Shown piece by piece: positions 1 to 8,327 of a stretch of DNA of 64,000 nucleotides. The stretch covers positions 434,001-498,000 of the forward strand of contig NZ_JACHLU010000001.1 of assembly GCF_014204625.1 (NCBI RefSeq). Reading direction: 5' to 3'. Positions within the stretch are counted from its first letter, which is position 1. Every line of letters starts with the position of its first letter. Position numbers and translations under genes: made by a program. Source of the DNA: Gillisella vitis (GTDB taxonomy: Bacteria > Pseudomonadota > Alphaproteobacteria > Rhizobiales > Rhizobiaceae). Under the pieces are notes generated by a model, which was not told where the DNA came from, did not search any database, and saw only the letters and a program-made list of their open reading frames with translations.

Positions 1-695
1 CCTCGACCGCCCAGCGTGATGATTGCCGTGCCGACACCACGTTGCAAAAGCACATCGCCTGCCCGTTTGGCATCCTCAATCGTATCAAGTGGAAAACCAA
101 CCAGAGCTGCGGCTTCGGTTTCATTGGGGATGATATAATCACACAGCCCGTAGATCGCCTCAGGAAAAGCCTCTGCCGGGGCTGGGTTGAAGATCGTGGT
201 CACGCCTGCCTGACGGGCAATCGTCAGAGCGTGGTGGGCGGCGTCTGCCGGTTGTTCCAGTTGCGTTACGAAAACTCCGCTGGCTTCAATCACCTCTCGC
301 GCTGCCTCGACATCATCAACGGTCATGGTTCCGGCAGCCCCCGGATAAACGATGATTGCATTGTCGCCGGTCTTGTCGTTGACGTAGATGAAAGCCGCGC
401 CGGTCGGCTGATCCTCCATCACCGTCAGCTTTGGCACCACGCCAGCGTCAGCATAGGTCTTCAGCGCCAGATCGCCGAAGGTGTCGCGGCCAATCTTGGA
501 GATGAACGAGACGCTGGCACCATTCCCCTCTCCTGTGCTGGCCCTTGCCGCTGCAACCGCCTGATTGGAGCCTTTGCCGCCCGGCCCCACCGAAAAGCCG
601 CTGCCGGTGATGGTTTCACCCACATGGGGCATGCGTGCCGCAAGATAGGCGGTATCGGCGACAAAGATTCCAAGGATCGAAACGTTTTTGCTCAT
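1..695 (-). CDS. rbsK: Ribokinase, PfkB family (partial, C-terminus outside window)
   Basis: Phosphorylates ribose or a related sugar in the cytoplasm with ATP. The reverse-strand translation starts MSKNVSILGIFVADTAYLAA and carries the PfkB substrate motif GGKGSNQA near residue 43, then FNPAPA and IIPNETEAAALVG, as in ribokinases. The frame stays open to base 1, so the C-terminal ATP-binding part with the DTxGAGD catalytic motif lies beyond the left edge. The ATG at 693-695 follows a GAGGAGG ribosome site at good spacing. It is the last visible gene of the minus-strand sugar transport operon, 9 bp after the mutarotase, which fits uptake, anomer conversion and phosphorylation of one sugar. The exact sugar is not shown by the sequence. 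Confidence 0.9.
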   Translation of the reverse strand, partial: MSKNVSILGIFVADTAYLAARMPHVGETITGSGFSVGPGGKGSNQAVAAARASTGEGNGASVSFISKIGRDTFGDLALKTYADAGVVPKLTVMEDQPTGAAFIYVNDKTGDNAIIVYPGAAGTMTVDDVEAAREVIEASGVFVTQLEQPADAAHHALTIARQAGVTTIFNPAPAEAFPEAIYGLCDYIIPNETEAAALVGFPLDTIEDAKRAGDVLLQRGVGTAIITLGGR

Positions 696-704
696 GGTGC
701 CTCC

Positions 705-1160
705 TCATGTCCCTGAAGGGGGAATCACACCCTTGGTCAACAGGAAGCAACCGTAAAAGCGGGTTTCACCAGTGGAAATCACACAATACGCTTTTTTCGC
801 AAGATCATAGAACGCAAACCGTTCAATGCCATACATCGGCGTCGGCTTGCCTTCGACACGGTCGATTTCCGCCTGAACTTCCTGTTGCACCGGCTGAATA
901 TCGTCGGGCGCGCCCATCACCTCCATACGGCCCGCCGAATTTTGCAGGGGCGTATCGAGTGGCAAAACCGAGAGCAAAACCCGCACGGCTTCGGCAGCAG
1001 ACAGATTGGCCATGGAAAGCGGGCGGCCCAGCACTGTCTGGCGCGCGACACTGTCGCTGGGGAAATTACTGTCAGAAATGACCAGCGTGTCGCCATGGCC
1101 CATCGATCGCAGCGCGTGCAGCACATCGGCATTCAAGGCGGGGTGAATATTTTTCAGCAT
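705..1160 (-). CDS. RbsD/FucU-family sugar mutarotase/pyranase
   Basis: 151 residues, the normal FucU length. The family interconverts anomers or ring forms of ribose, fucose and related sugars. The conserved MGHGD histidine motif is near residues 20-24, and the typical C-terminal RFAFYDLAKKAYCVI and YGCFLLTKGV segments are present. FucU is a closer match than RbsD because of this C-terminal end. The start has an AAGGAG ribosome site about 8 nt upstream. It sits between permease and kinase genes of a sugar ABC operon. A paralogue lies at the other end of the same locus (6496-6936). Substrate not determined. Confidence 0.9.
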   Translation of the reverse strand: MLKNIHPALNADVLHALRSMGHGDTLVISDSNFPSDSVARQTVLGRPLSMANLSAAEAVRVLLSVLPLDTPLQNSAGRMEVMGAPDDIQPVQQEVQAEIDRVEGKPTPMYGIERFAFYDLAKKAYCVISTGETRFYGCFLLTKGVIPPSGT

Positions 1161-1193
1161 GAAAAGCTCCTTGTGATTGCACAGCGCAACGGC

Positions 1194-2126
1194 CTATTTG
1201 ACCGCACCGGCGGTCAAGCCTTTGACAATATATCGTTCCAGAAAAATACCGACCAGCACAAGCGGCATGATGGCGGCAGTGGCAATGGCCGCCATTGACC
1301 ACCAGTTGATACCCTGCGAGCCCGTCTGGCTGGCCACCATGACCGGCAATGTTTTGGCATTGGAGCTGGTCAGCAGCGCTGCGAAGAAATATTCGTTCCA
1401 GCACAGGATCACCGACAGAATGAAGGCGGCTACCATGCCCGGCAAGGCAATGGGCAGGACAATGCGCATAAACGCTCCCCAGATCGAGCAGCCATCCACC
1501 AATGCTGCCTGCTCCAGCTCGACCGGGATCGTGTCGAACTGGTCGCGCATGATCCAGATCACGATTGGCAGCACCATCAGCGTATAGACCAACACCAGAC
1601 CCGTCAGCGTGTCCAGCAGCATCAGGTGCTTGTAGAGCACCAGAAACGGCATGGCGAGCACAACGGGCGGCAGGATGAGCTGGGACAGGAAGAAGAACGA
1701 AATATCCTTGTTGCGCAGCCAAAGAAATTTGTAGGAAAACCGGCTGAGACCATAAGCCGCCAGCGATCCGATCACCACAGCCAGAAAGGATGCGCCCGCC
1801 GAGGCGATGACGCTGTTGAGAAACCGCCGCAGAAATTCGTCGCGCACTGTCGAGGCCACAAAAATTGTATCCGGCGAAAGGCCAAGTGACCGCCAGCCCT
1901 TCCAGTCCGGGGTGAAATCCACAAAGGGTATGAGGTGCCCCTGCGTGACGTTCACCGCCGTCTTGAACGATGTGGTGATGGTCCAGTAAATCGGAAACAG
2001 CGAGATAAAGGCCCAGAACACCAGAGCCGCGTAAATCAGCAGGCTGCCTGTGAGAAATCGAGGGCGGCGAAACCGGAATCCAGCGGAGTTTTCAGCGCCG
2101 TTATGGCGGATACTGTCAATTGCCAT
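1194..2126 (-). CDS. Sugar ABC transporter permease, MalG type
   Basis: 310 residues, inner-membrane protein with about six membrane segments, the first near residues 28-48. The binding-protein-dependent transport signature lies near EQAALVDGCSIWGAFMRIVLP (EAA loop, residues about 200-220), which docks on the ATPase. The family is CUT1 sugar permeases (MalG/UgpE/AraQ-like). It follows the MalF-type gene by 10 bp, and together they form the channel of the transporter with the binding protein at 3349-5007 and the ATPase at 5084-6145. Confidence 0.92.
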   Translation of the reverse strand: MAIDSIRHNGAENSAGFRFRRPRFLTGSLLIYAALVFWAFISLFPIYWTITTSFKTAVNVTQGHLIPFVDFTPDWKGWRSLGLSPDTIFVASTVRDEFLRRFLNSVIASAGASFLAVVIGSLAAYGLSRFSYKFLWLRNKDISFFFLSQLILPPVVLAMPFLVLYKHLMLLDTLTGLVLVYTLMVLPIVIWIMRDQFDTIPVELEQAALVDGCSIWGAFMRIVLPIALPGMVAAFILSVILCWNEYFFAALLTSSNAKTLPVMVASQTGSQGINWWSMAAIATAAIMPLVLVGIFLERYIVKGLTAGAVK

Positions 2127-2136
2127 GGTGAGCGCC

Positions 2137-3237
2137 TCAGTTTGAACGTTGCAGCCAGCGGCTCGTCATCTTGAGGATGAGCGAGACGAAGATGATGATG
2201 AGAACAAGATAAAATTCGGCCAGCATGGTGCCGTAGCCGACATTCGAGCGATCCCGATATTCGCGGAAGATGAAACTGGAAACGGTGTCAGTGGCACCGC
2301 CGGGACCGCCAGCGGTGACATTGATGACAATATCCGCAAGCTTGAGCTGGAAAATGACCCGCAGGATAATCACCGTGATGCTGACAGGCAGCATCAGCGG
2401 AAAGGTGATCTCCTTAAAGCTCTGCCAGCCGGATGCACCATCGACCTTGGCCGCTTCCTTGATCTCCATCGGCAGGGCCTGCAATCCGGCCAGAAGCAGG
2501 ATCATCATGAACGGGATCGAGACCCAGGCATCCATGGCCATCAGCGAAAGACGCGCAAGCCAAGGTGTGGAGAAAAAGGCAGGATTGTCCCATCCCAGAT
2601 GCCGGGCAAGGGTCGCAGCCGGGCCAAAACGATATTCCATCAGGGATTTGCCAATCATCCAGCTGACGGCCACCGGACTGAGCATCAGCGGCAACAGAAA
2701 GGCGACGCGGAAGAATTTACGCGCCTTGATCTCGGCATTCAACAAAAGCGCAAGACCAAAGGCAATGGCATATTGCACCAGAACCGCCAGAACATAATAG
2801 ACCATGTTCAAAAGCGCGTTCCAGAAGTAAAAATCGGAAAATAACGTGCGAAGGTTATCGAGACCGTTGAAATGTCGCCCAGCGGCAGCACTCAGGTTCC
2901 AGTCTGTAAAGGCGATATAGAGGCCGAAAACGGTGGGAAACACCACCATGGCCGCAGTGAACAGCACCGCAGGCAGAACGAACACTGCCTTTTGCCCAGC
3001 TTCCCCACGAATGAGAATTTGGGCGACACACAGCGTAACCGCCCAGATAATATAGGCGTAAAGCAATGGCCGCCAACTGATGAGGCCGAACGCCGTGATC
3101 CCGGCCGCATCGAGAAGTTGTAACACAAGCACGCCGAGTAGAAGCACCGTTGCGGCCGCCAGCAACAGGCGGCCACGCCGGGCATGGGTCTGCGGCACCT
3201 CGTTCGGGCGAATGACAGGCATAGTCGTATCAGACAT
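2137..3237 (-). CDS. Sugar ABC transporter permease, MalF type
   Basis: 366 residues from the ATG at 3235-3237, preceded by AAGGG at about 9 nt. A TTG further out at 3255 is in frame but less likely. There is a hydrophobic N-terminal extension (two membrane segments around residues 28-85) before the usual six-segment permease core. The EAA loop EIKEAAKVDGASGWQSFKEI is present around residue 260. It pairs with the MalG-type permease downstream. Upstream, a stem-loop separates it from the binding-protein gene. Confidence 0.92.
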   Translation of the reverse strand: MSDTTMPVIRPNEVPQTHARRGRLLLAAATVLLLGVLVLQLLDAAGITAFGLISWRPLLYAYIIWAVTLCVAQILIRGEAGQKAVFVLPAVLFTAAMVVFPTVFGLYIAFTDWNLSAAAGRHFNGLDNLRTLFSDFYFWNALLNMVYYVLAVLVQYAIAFGLALLLNAEIKARKFFRVAFLLPLMLSPVAVSWMIGKSLMEYRFGPAATLARHLGWDNPAFFSTPWLARLSLMAMDAWVSIPFMMILLLAGLQALPMEIKEAAKVDGASGWQSFKEITFPLMLPVSITVIILRVIFQLKLADIVINVTAGGPGGATDTVSSFIFREYRDRSNVGYGTMLAEFYLVLIIIFVSLILKMTSRWLQRSN

Positions 3238-3302
3238 CAGCGAACCCTTGGGCAAGCGCCCTGTATAAACCGGCAGCCAAGATCAATTTTGGCTGATCAT
3301 GC

Positions 3303-3336
3303 CGCGGCAGGCAAAGATTGACATTTGCCTGCCGCG
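3303..3336 (-). promoter_or_regulatory. Intercistronic stem-loop after the binding-protein gene
   Basis: Perfect 13-bp inverted repeat (3303-3315 and 3324-3336) with an 8-nt loop, 12 nt beyond the stop of the binding-protein gene and before the MalF-type permease. No long T-run follows on the minus strand. It is therefore read as an mRNA stabiliser or partial attenuator rather than a full terminator. The same arrangement recurs after the other binding-protein genes in this window. Confidence 0.7.
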
Positions 3337-3348
3337 ATAGTCTGGCCA

Positions 3349-5007
3349 TCAAAGGCCGAGGGAGGCTTTGTAAAGTGCGATCTGCTTATCGCGCCCAAGC
3401 TGATCGGTGATCTTTTCCCAGGCAGCCGCAATAGCGTCGGCCCCCTCCTGCGGCTTCACCCGTCCCGCAAACACCTTGGCCAGTTCGTCTTCCGCGACGC
3501 TGTAATATTGGAAGATGCCGGGAATGCGCGGCTCAATCGCTGCATTCGGGTGATTGTAGGAGTTCGACTGAGACGCAAGGTAATTGCTGATATAGCCCTC
3601 GTCATAGCCAGCAGCGACCCATTCCGTGATGTCGAACTGGCTCTTGCGATAGCACTGGAAGCCGGAGGGATAGGCCGCCGTCCACAAGGCGAGATCCTTG
3701 CCACCAAGATGGGCCGCCGCACTCCAGGCAGCCTTCTTTTTCTTTTCGTCCTTATCCACACGGGCCATGACATAAATGCCCCAGCCGAGATAGGCCATGT
3801 TGGGCGCATGGTTTGGCCCGCTCGCCAGCTTTTCCCACTGCCCAGTCTTGGCGTTATAAACGTCATCGGAGCCGGGAAGAATGTCGAAGGCAATCGTGTC
3901 GCCCACCACCGAACTATCGCTGGTCTGCGCGCTCTGCCCGACATCGCCCCACCAGGACACCATCGAGCCTGTTCCCGCCAGAAACTGCTGGAATGCGGTG
4001 GTGCCGGGGTCTGCGTTCAACTGGTCGCCCGCTTCCGATGGCAGGGCATCGACCACATCCTGAATGGCGCGCACCCAGGCCGGATTGTTGATGCGTGGCT
4101 TCATTGTATCGATGTCAAACAGCCAGGCCTTGTCGTCTGGATGCTTGGCGTAAGCCGTCGCGCGACTGCCGAGGAAGTAGAAACCAAAGCCGCCCCAGGC
4201 CTTGGGCGCATCAAGATAGCCAATGGCATCAGCACCAGCAATTTTCTTGCCCTTGAGGAATTTGGTGACTTCCTGCACCTGCTGCCAGGTTTTTGGCACG
4301 CCCCATTCGCCCGAATGGCCTTCGGCTTTCCAGGCCTTGGCCAAATCGGCATTGGTAAAATAGTCTTTGCGGTAGTTGAAGTTGTGGCAATCGCCGTCCA
4401 CAGAAATGCGGTAGGTTTTGCCATTCCATGTGCCAACCGGTGCTTTCAGGTAATCGACGTAATCGTCCATATCGATCTGCGCCTTGACCCAATCCGGCAT
4501 TTCCGAGGCCAGTCCCTTGCCGCAGACATCTCCTTCAAACGGCGCACCCATTTCGAGAATGTCGAAATCGACGGTGCCGGTGGCAATTGCCTGCTGCAAA
4601 CGCGGATTGTAATCGGCTTGCGCCAGATCGATCCAGGTGATTTTCGCTCCGGTATAGTCCTCCCATGGCTTCAAAAACCCACGAAACAGCACATTGTGCA
4701 GGTTTTGATTGTTCAGGCCCATAAAGGACAGCTCAACACCTGCAAATTCGCCTTTTTTGACCGCCTTTTTTGTGGCCTCAAGGCACATCTCGCCAACCTT
4801 CTGCCAATCGGCATCGGTGGGAGAGCCCTTGCCAACGCCGGGAATTTGCAGGATTTGCGACCGCAGAGAGGCATCAGCGGCATATGCTGTCCCGGCACCG
4901 AGCAAGCCGCTGGTGGCCGCCACGGCCCCAAGGCTGGCTCCGGTTTTTAGAATGGCGCGACGGCTAAGGCCGATTGCCATCATCCTCTCGAATTCGCTGA
5001 CTTTCAT
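3349..5007 (-). CDS. Extracellular solute-binding protein of the sugar ABC transporter, Tat-type signal
   Basis: 552 residues, longer than the usual 400-450 of CUT1 binding proteins. The N-terminus has a twin-arginine motif (SRRAILK, residues about 15-21), a hydrophobic stretch and a cleavage site near AYA-AD, so periplasmic export by the Tat route is expected. The body contains typical family 1 binding-protein segments such as PSGFQCYRKSQFD and FAGRVKPQEGADAIAAAWEK at the C-terminus. The start has a GGGAGGAG ribosome site. It lies between the ATPase and permease genes on the same strand. The ligand is likely a sugar or sugar alcohol, given the neighbouring kinase and mutarotase. Confidence 0.9.
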   Translation of the reverse strand: MKVSEFERMMAIGLSRRAILKTGASLGAVAATSGLLGAGTAYAADASLRSQILQIPGVGKGSPTDADWQKVGEMCLEATKKAVKKGEFAGVELSFMGLNNQNLHNVLFRGFLKPWEDYTGAKITWIDLAQADYNPRLQQAIATGTVDFDILEMGAPFEGDVCGKGLASEMPDWVKAQIDMDDYVDYLKAPVGTWNGKTYRISVDGDCHNFNYRKDYFTNADLAKAWKAEGHSGEWGVPKTWQQVQEVTKFLKGKKIAGADAIGYLDAPKAWGGFGFYFLGSRATAYAKHPDDKAWLFDIDTMKPRINNPAWVRAIQDVVDALPSEAGDQLNADPGTTAFQQFLAGTGSMVSWWGDVGQSAQTSDSSVVGDTIAFDILPGSDDVYNAKTGQWEKLASGPNHAPNMAYLGWGIYVMARVDKDEKKKKAAWSAAAHLGGKDLALWTAAYPSGFQCYRKSQFDITEWVAAGYDEGYISNYLASQSNSYNHPNAAIEPRIPGIFQYYSVAEDELAKVFAGRVKPQEGADAIAAAWEKITDQLGRDKQIALYKASLGL

Positions 5008-5083
5008 ACCTGTCTCCTCCCTGTTTCAAATCTATCGAAAACCGACATGCGCATTGCCCCTCCCGTGGCAATCGCTGCCAGCA

Positions 5084-6145
5084 TCACCCCAATCGCAACC
5101 CCGTTTCACCATGGAAAAGATGAACCATCGCCGGATTGGGCGACATGGCAATCGTCCCGCCTGCTGGCTCCACCAGCCGCTCGCGGAACACGCCGATGAT
5201 TTTTTGCTGGCCAAGCTTGGCGAACACCTGCGTCTCGGTTCCGGTTGATTCCAGAACCGTGACATGGGCAGTCACATCGCCACCCAGCACAAAATGCTCT
5301 GGCCGAATGCCGTAAAATGCCGATTGGCCGTCCGATCCGGCAGGCGCTGAATTTAAAGGAAGCTGAACACCGTCTTCAGTCTCAAAATACGGGGTGCCAG
5401 TGGCCCGGATGTGTCCCTTGATCAGGTTCATCGACGGTGAGCCAATGAAACCGGCCACGAACATGTTGGCAGGCGTATCGTAAAGGGTGAGTGGCGAGCC
5501 GATTTGCTCAACCCGGCCATCGCGCAACACCACGATCCGGTCCGCCATGGTCATGGCTTCCACCTGATCATGGGTGACGTAGATCATTGTTGTCGCCAGT
5601 CGGCGCTGCAATTCCTTGATCTCGGCCCGCATCTGCACCCGCAGTTTCGCATCGAGATTGGAAAGTGGCTCGTCAAACAGAAACACCTTGGGGTCACGAA
5701 CAATGGCCCTGCCCATTGCCACACGCTGTCGCTGCCCCCCGGACAGCTGGCGCGGATAACGCGCCAGATAAGGCGTGAGATCGAGAATGTCGGCAGCCTT
5801 GCGCACGCGCTCATCGATAGAGGCTTTGCTTTCCCCGCGCATTTTCAGGGCAAAACCCATATTGTCCGCCACGGTCTTGTGGGGATACAGCGCGTAACTC
5901 TGGAAAACCATGGCAATGTCACGATCTTTCGGCGGCAGGTCGTTCACAACCTTTCCATCGATCACCACATCGCCAAACGTGATTGGCTCCAGCCCGGCAA
6001 CCATGCGTAACAACGTTGATTTGCCACAGCCGGATGGGCCGACCAGCACAACAAATTCACCATCGGGGATCTCGATGGAAACGCCGTGGATGACTGTCAG
6101 ACTACCATAGGCCTTGCCAACATTGGCGATATTCATCGATGCCAA
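5084..6145 (-). CDS. Sugar ABC transporter ATP-binding protein, UgpC/MsmK type
   Basis: Energises the sugar importer from the cytoplasmic side. Walker [10 protein letters not shown] lies at residues 36-44, the Q-loop [10 protein letters not shown] follows, then signature [10 protein letters not shown] and Walker [13 protein letters not shown]. After about residue 240 there is a regulatory OB-fold extension with GIRPEHF, as in UgpC/MalK proteins. The start is decided by the GGAGGAG site at 6154-6160. It is 8 nt from a TTG at 6143-6145 but 17 nt from the first ATG (6134-6136), so TTG is preferred and gives 353 residues. First gene of the minus-strand sugar operon. Confidence 0.9.
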   Translation of the reverse strand: MASMNIANVGKAYGSLTVIHGVSIEIPDGEFVVLVGPSGCGKSTLLRMVAGLEPITFGDVVIDGKVVNDLPPKDRDIAMVFQSYALYPHKTVADNMGFALKMRGESKASIDERVRKAADILDLTPYLARYPRQLSGGQRQRVAMGRAIVRDPKVFLFDEPLSNLDAKLRVQMRAEIKELQRRLATTMIYVTHDQVEAMTMADRIVVLRDGRVEQIGSPLTLYDTPANMFVAGFIGSPSMNLIKGHIRATGTPYFETEDGVQLPLNSAPAGSDGQSAFYGIRPEHFVLGGDVTAHVTVLESTGTETQVFAKLGQQKIIGVFRERLVEPAGGTIAMSPNPAMVHLFHGETGLRLG

Positions 6146-6495
6146 AATCAGTTCTCCTCCCAGAACGTCGCGCACTGCGCACGACATGAAGCAACATTCC
6201 GCAACGCTGCACGGGCATGAGACCTCCATCCCACCGCCGTCCTCCGAAAACTGCCTTCCTCGGACTGAACTTCACACAATGTTTTGCTTTGGTAAAGTCA
6301 GTTGTTGCATTTCGAGTAAATATTTTTGATACTCACATCAATGCAATCGTAAAATGCAATTTTAATCGCAAAACGTTGTAAATTCAGGTTGCAACCTGAC
6401 TGATGCAGTCACTTGAACCAAGATTCAGCAAGAAAACATCACGAAATACTCAAAAGTCGTGAAGAGATTACAGTTTCAAAGGAGTTGCAACGTCC
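6146..6495. promoter_or_regulatory. Divergent promoter region with a 16-bp palindrome (6384-6399) and a repeated GTTGCAAC core
   Basis: This 350-bp gap separates the sugar operon (minus) from the FucU paralogue (plus). It holds a perfect 16-bp palindrome, TCAGGTTGCAACCTGA, at 6384-6399. Its central GTTGCAAC recurs at 6484-6491, between the AAGGAG ribosome site (6478-6483) and the ATG of the FucU gene. The rest is AT-rich with several TGCAATT/TTGCATTT half-sites. A LacI-type or other dimeric repressor site is inferred, but which regulator binds is not shown. Confidence 0.5.
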
Positions 6496-6936
6496 ATGCT
6501 GAAGGGAATCGATCCTATTTTAAATGCAGAGTTGTTGCATGTCCTGATGCTGATGGGGCACGGGGACCAGCTGGTGCTTTGCGACATCAATCATCCGGCA
6601 GAGACGATTGCCAAGCATACGACATATGGCAAACTTATCAATCTGTCCGGCTGCAATCTGGAGACCGCCACAGCAGCCATCCTCACTCTTTTCCCTCTCG
6701 ACACATTTGTCGAGGCCCCAGTCAAGAGGATGCAGGTGGTTGGCGATCCTGAAGCACAAGTGTCGATATTCGCAACGATCCAGCGTGTGGTCGACCAGGC
6801 TGAGGGGCGAACGATTCAAATCGACGCTCTGGAGCGATTTGCCTTTTACGCCGAGGCAAAATCGTCATTCGCCATTGTTCGAACCTCTGATCTCGGCCCT
6901 TACGGATGTTTCATTTTGAGCAAGGGCGTTGTGTAG
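6496..6936 (+). CDS. Second RbsD/FucU-family mutarotase
   Basis: 146 residues, a paralogue of the 705-1160 protein. The MGHGDQLVLCDINHP motif is near residues 20-34, and ALERFAFYAEAKSSFAIV and YGCFILSKGVV close the protein. An AAGGAG site lies 12 nt upstream of the ATG. It is transcribed alone, divergently from the sugar operon, so the locus carries two mutarotases at opposite ends. They may serve two sugars, or one may be an ancestral duplicate. The stop codon lies within a 17-bp tandem repeat. Confidence 0.88.
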   Translation: MLKGIDPILNAELLHVLMLMGHGDQLVLCDINHPAETIAKHTTYGKLINLSGCNLETATAAILTLFPLDTFVEAPVKRMQVVGDPEAQVSIFATIQRVVDQAEGRTIQIDALERFAFYAEAKSSFAIVRTSDLGPYGCFILSKGVV

Positions 6937-6971
6937 CCAAGGACATTGAGTAGCCAAGGGCGTTGAGCAGC
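6916..6971. repeat. 17-bp tandem repeat across the end of the FucU paralogue
   Basis: Two full units (6929-6945 and 6946-6962) of the form TTGWGTAGCCAAGGRCR, flanked by partial units on both sides. The first unit contains the TAG stop of the upstream gene. It lies in the short gap between the converging FucU and LacI-family genes, and no clear terminator hairpin is visible there. Confidence 0.7.
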
Positions 6972-6993
6972 AATGTCTCCCTGAGCGTCCTGA

Positions 6994-8040
6994 TCAACAG
7001 TCAGAGCGAATCCATCCTGCCGGGTGTGTGGTGTTGCCTTCAACAATCGTGATCGGGGCTCGCCACGCACGATGGGTTTGATGACCGGCAATGATCGTCA
7101 ACAAAGCGTTTGCGGCGGCTTCGCCGATTGCGTTCCGGGGCACATCGACTGTCGTGAGTTTTGTGCGAACGGTGTTGGGGATTGATGTCCCGTTGAAACC
7201 GATCACGGAGATCTGTTGTGGAACCGAAACGCCAATCTCATGCAGATAGGCAAGACCACCCAATGCCATGGCATCGTTGAGAAAATGAATGGCTTCAACA
7301 TCAGGATGGGCGGCAATCAGGCGTTCCGTCAGCAGGCGTCCCGATATTGCCTGCCTTGGCATTGACCCGGATGTTTCGGCAATCAACGTCAGCCCGTCTT
7401 CCGCGAGCGCCGATTGCAGGGAAAGATAGCGGCGGCGGGCGCAAAGATCCTTCTCCAGTTCGGTGCCAATATACGCGATGCGTGAGAGGCCGCGCGATCT
7501 GAAGTGCCTGGCCACGAGACGGCCAGCTTCGTCATGAGACGGCCCGGCGCTGAAATCCAGTTCCCCACTCTCGCAATCCCAAAGCTGAATGGCGGGACAA
7601 TGCCGCTTTTCAAGCAGGCGGCTTGCTTCTGCATTGCGCACCATGCCCCCATTCAGCAGCAGACCCGCTGGCTGAAACGACAGCATTGCACTGAGCAGCG
7701 ATGCTTCGTTCTGCGGGTCGAAATGCGACTCCCCCATAAAGGTCTGAAAGCCCTGCGTTCTGAGAACTGACGTGAGACCGCTCAAGACTTCCGAGAAAAC
7801 CATGTCGCTCATGGATGGAATGATGACAGCCACCAACTGGCTTTTGCGCGAACTCAATGAGCCTGCCAGACTATTTGGCACGTAGCCAAGCTCTCTTGCT
7901 GCCTCGCGCACTTTGTTGCGGGTGGGTTCCGATATGTTGCCAACGTTGCGAAGAACCTTCGACACCGTCATTTTGCTCACCGATGCGCGCTCGGCAACAT
8001 CGAGAAGGGTAACGACCTTTTTTCCCCGTACATGCACCAT
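6994..8040 (-). CDS. LacI-family transcriptional repressor, GntR (gluconate repressor)-like
   Basis: 348 residues. The N-terminal helix-turn-helix (about residues 10-55; TLLDVAERASVSKMTVSKVL) is followed by the hinge and a periplasmic-binding-protein-like effector domain to the C-terminus. The KMTVSK recognition helix and downstream PSMSDMVFSEVL resemble the gluconate-type branch of the LacI family. It diverges from an amino-acid-type ABC operon. The gap contains two palindromes of the TGTTATCGATA type expected for this branch, so autoregulation plus control of the divergent operon is inferred. Effector unknown. Confidence 0.88.
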   Translation of the reverse strand: MVHVRGKKVVTLLDVAERASVSKMTVSKVLRNVGNISEPTRNKVREAARELGYVPNSLAGSLSSRKSQLVAVIIPSMSDMVFSEVLSGLTSVLRTQGFQTFMGESHFDPQNEASLLSAMLSFQPAGLLLNGGMVRNAEASRLLEKRHCPAIQLWDCESGELDFSAGPSHDEAGRLVARHFRSRGLSRIAYIGTELEKDLCARRRYLSLQSALAEDGLTLIAETSGSMPRQAISGRLLTERLIAAHPDVEAIHFLNDAMALGGLAYLHEIGVSVPQQISVIGFNGTSIPNTVRTKLTTVDVPRNAIGEAAANALLTIIAGHQTHRAWRAPITIVEGNTTHPAGWIRSDC

Positions 8041-8078
8041 ATCGATTTTCCTGTCATGGGTTCTTGACCCGATTAAAT

Positions 8079-8113
8079 GTTATCGATACCATTCGATGAG
8101 GTTAACGATAACC
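8079..8113. promoter_or_regulatory. Two candidate LacI/GntR-type operators
   Basis: TGTTATCGATACCA at 8079-8092 has a perfect TATCGATA core. GGTTAACGATAACC at 8100-8113 is a 14-bp palindrome with one mismatched pair. The centres are 21 bp apart, about two helical turns, which suits two dimers on one face. They lie 39-73 bp upstream of the repressor start and about 215-250 bp upstream of the divergent transporter operon. Confidence 0.65.
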
Positions 8114-8327
8114 TTTATGGTGGGAGACGACAAGAAGATTGCTGAGGGCATCAGGGGGCAGGCGTGATGTTGCATAGGAGAACAACGGGCGCAGAGGATC
8201 TGGTGAGTCGAGATGACACACATCAAACTGTTGTGCTGTCACGGTTTTTACGGCTCAACCTTTGGCATACCGGACATCCTGCCATGCATTGAATACGCAA
8301 GTCATAACATCAAACGGAGGAATTATG

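Noticed and set aside
3325..4950. 541-residue open frame on the plus strand
   Set aside because: Exactly antisense to the binding-protein gene, which has a signal peptide, family motifs and a ribosome site; the plus-strand protein resembles no family.
6937..6993. Terminator between the converging FucU and LacI-family genes
   Set aside because: Only tandem repeats were found; no stem with a T-run.
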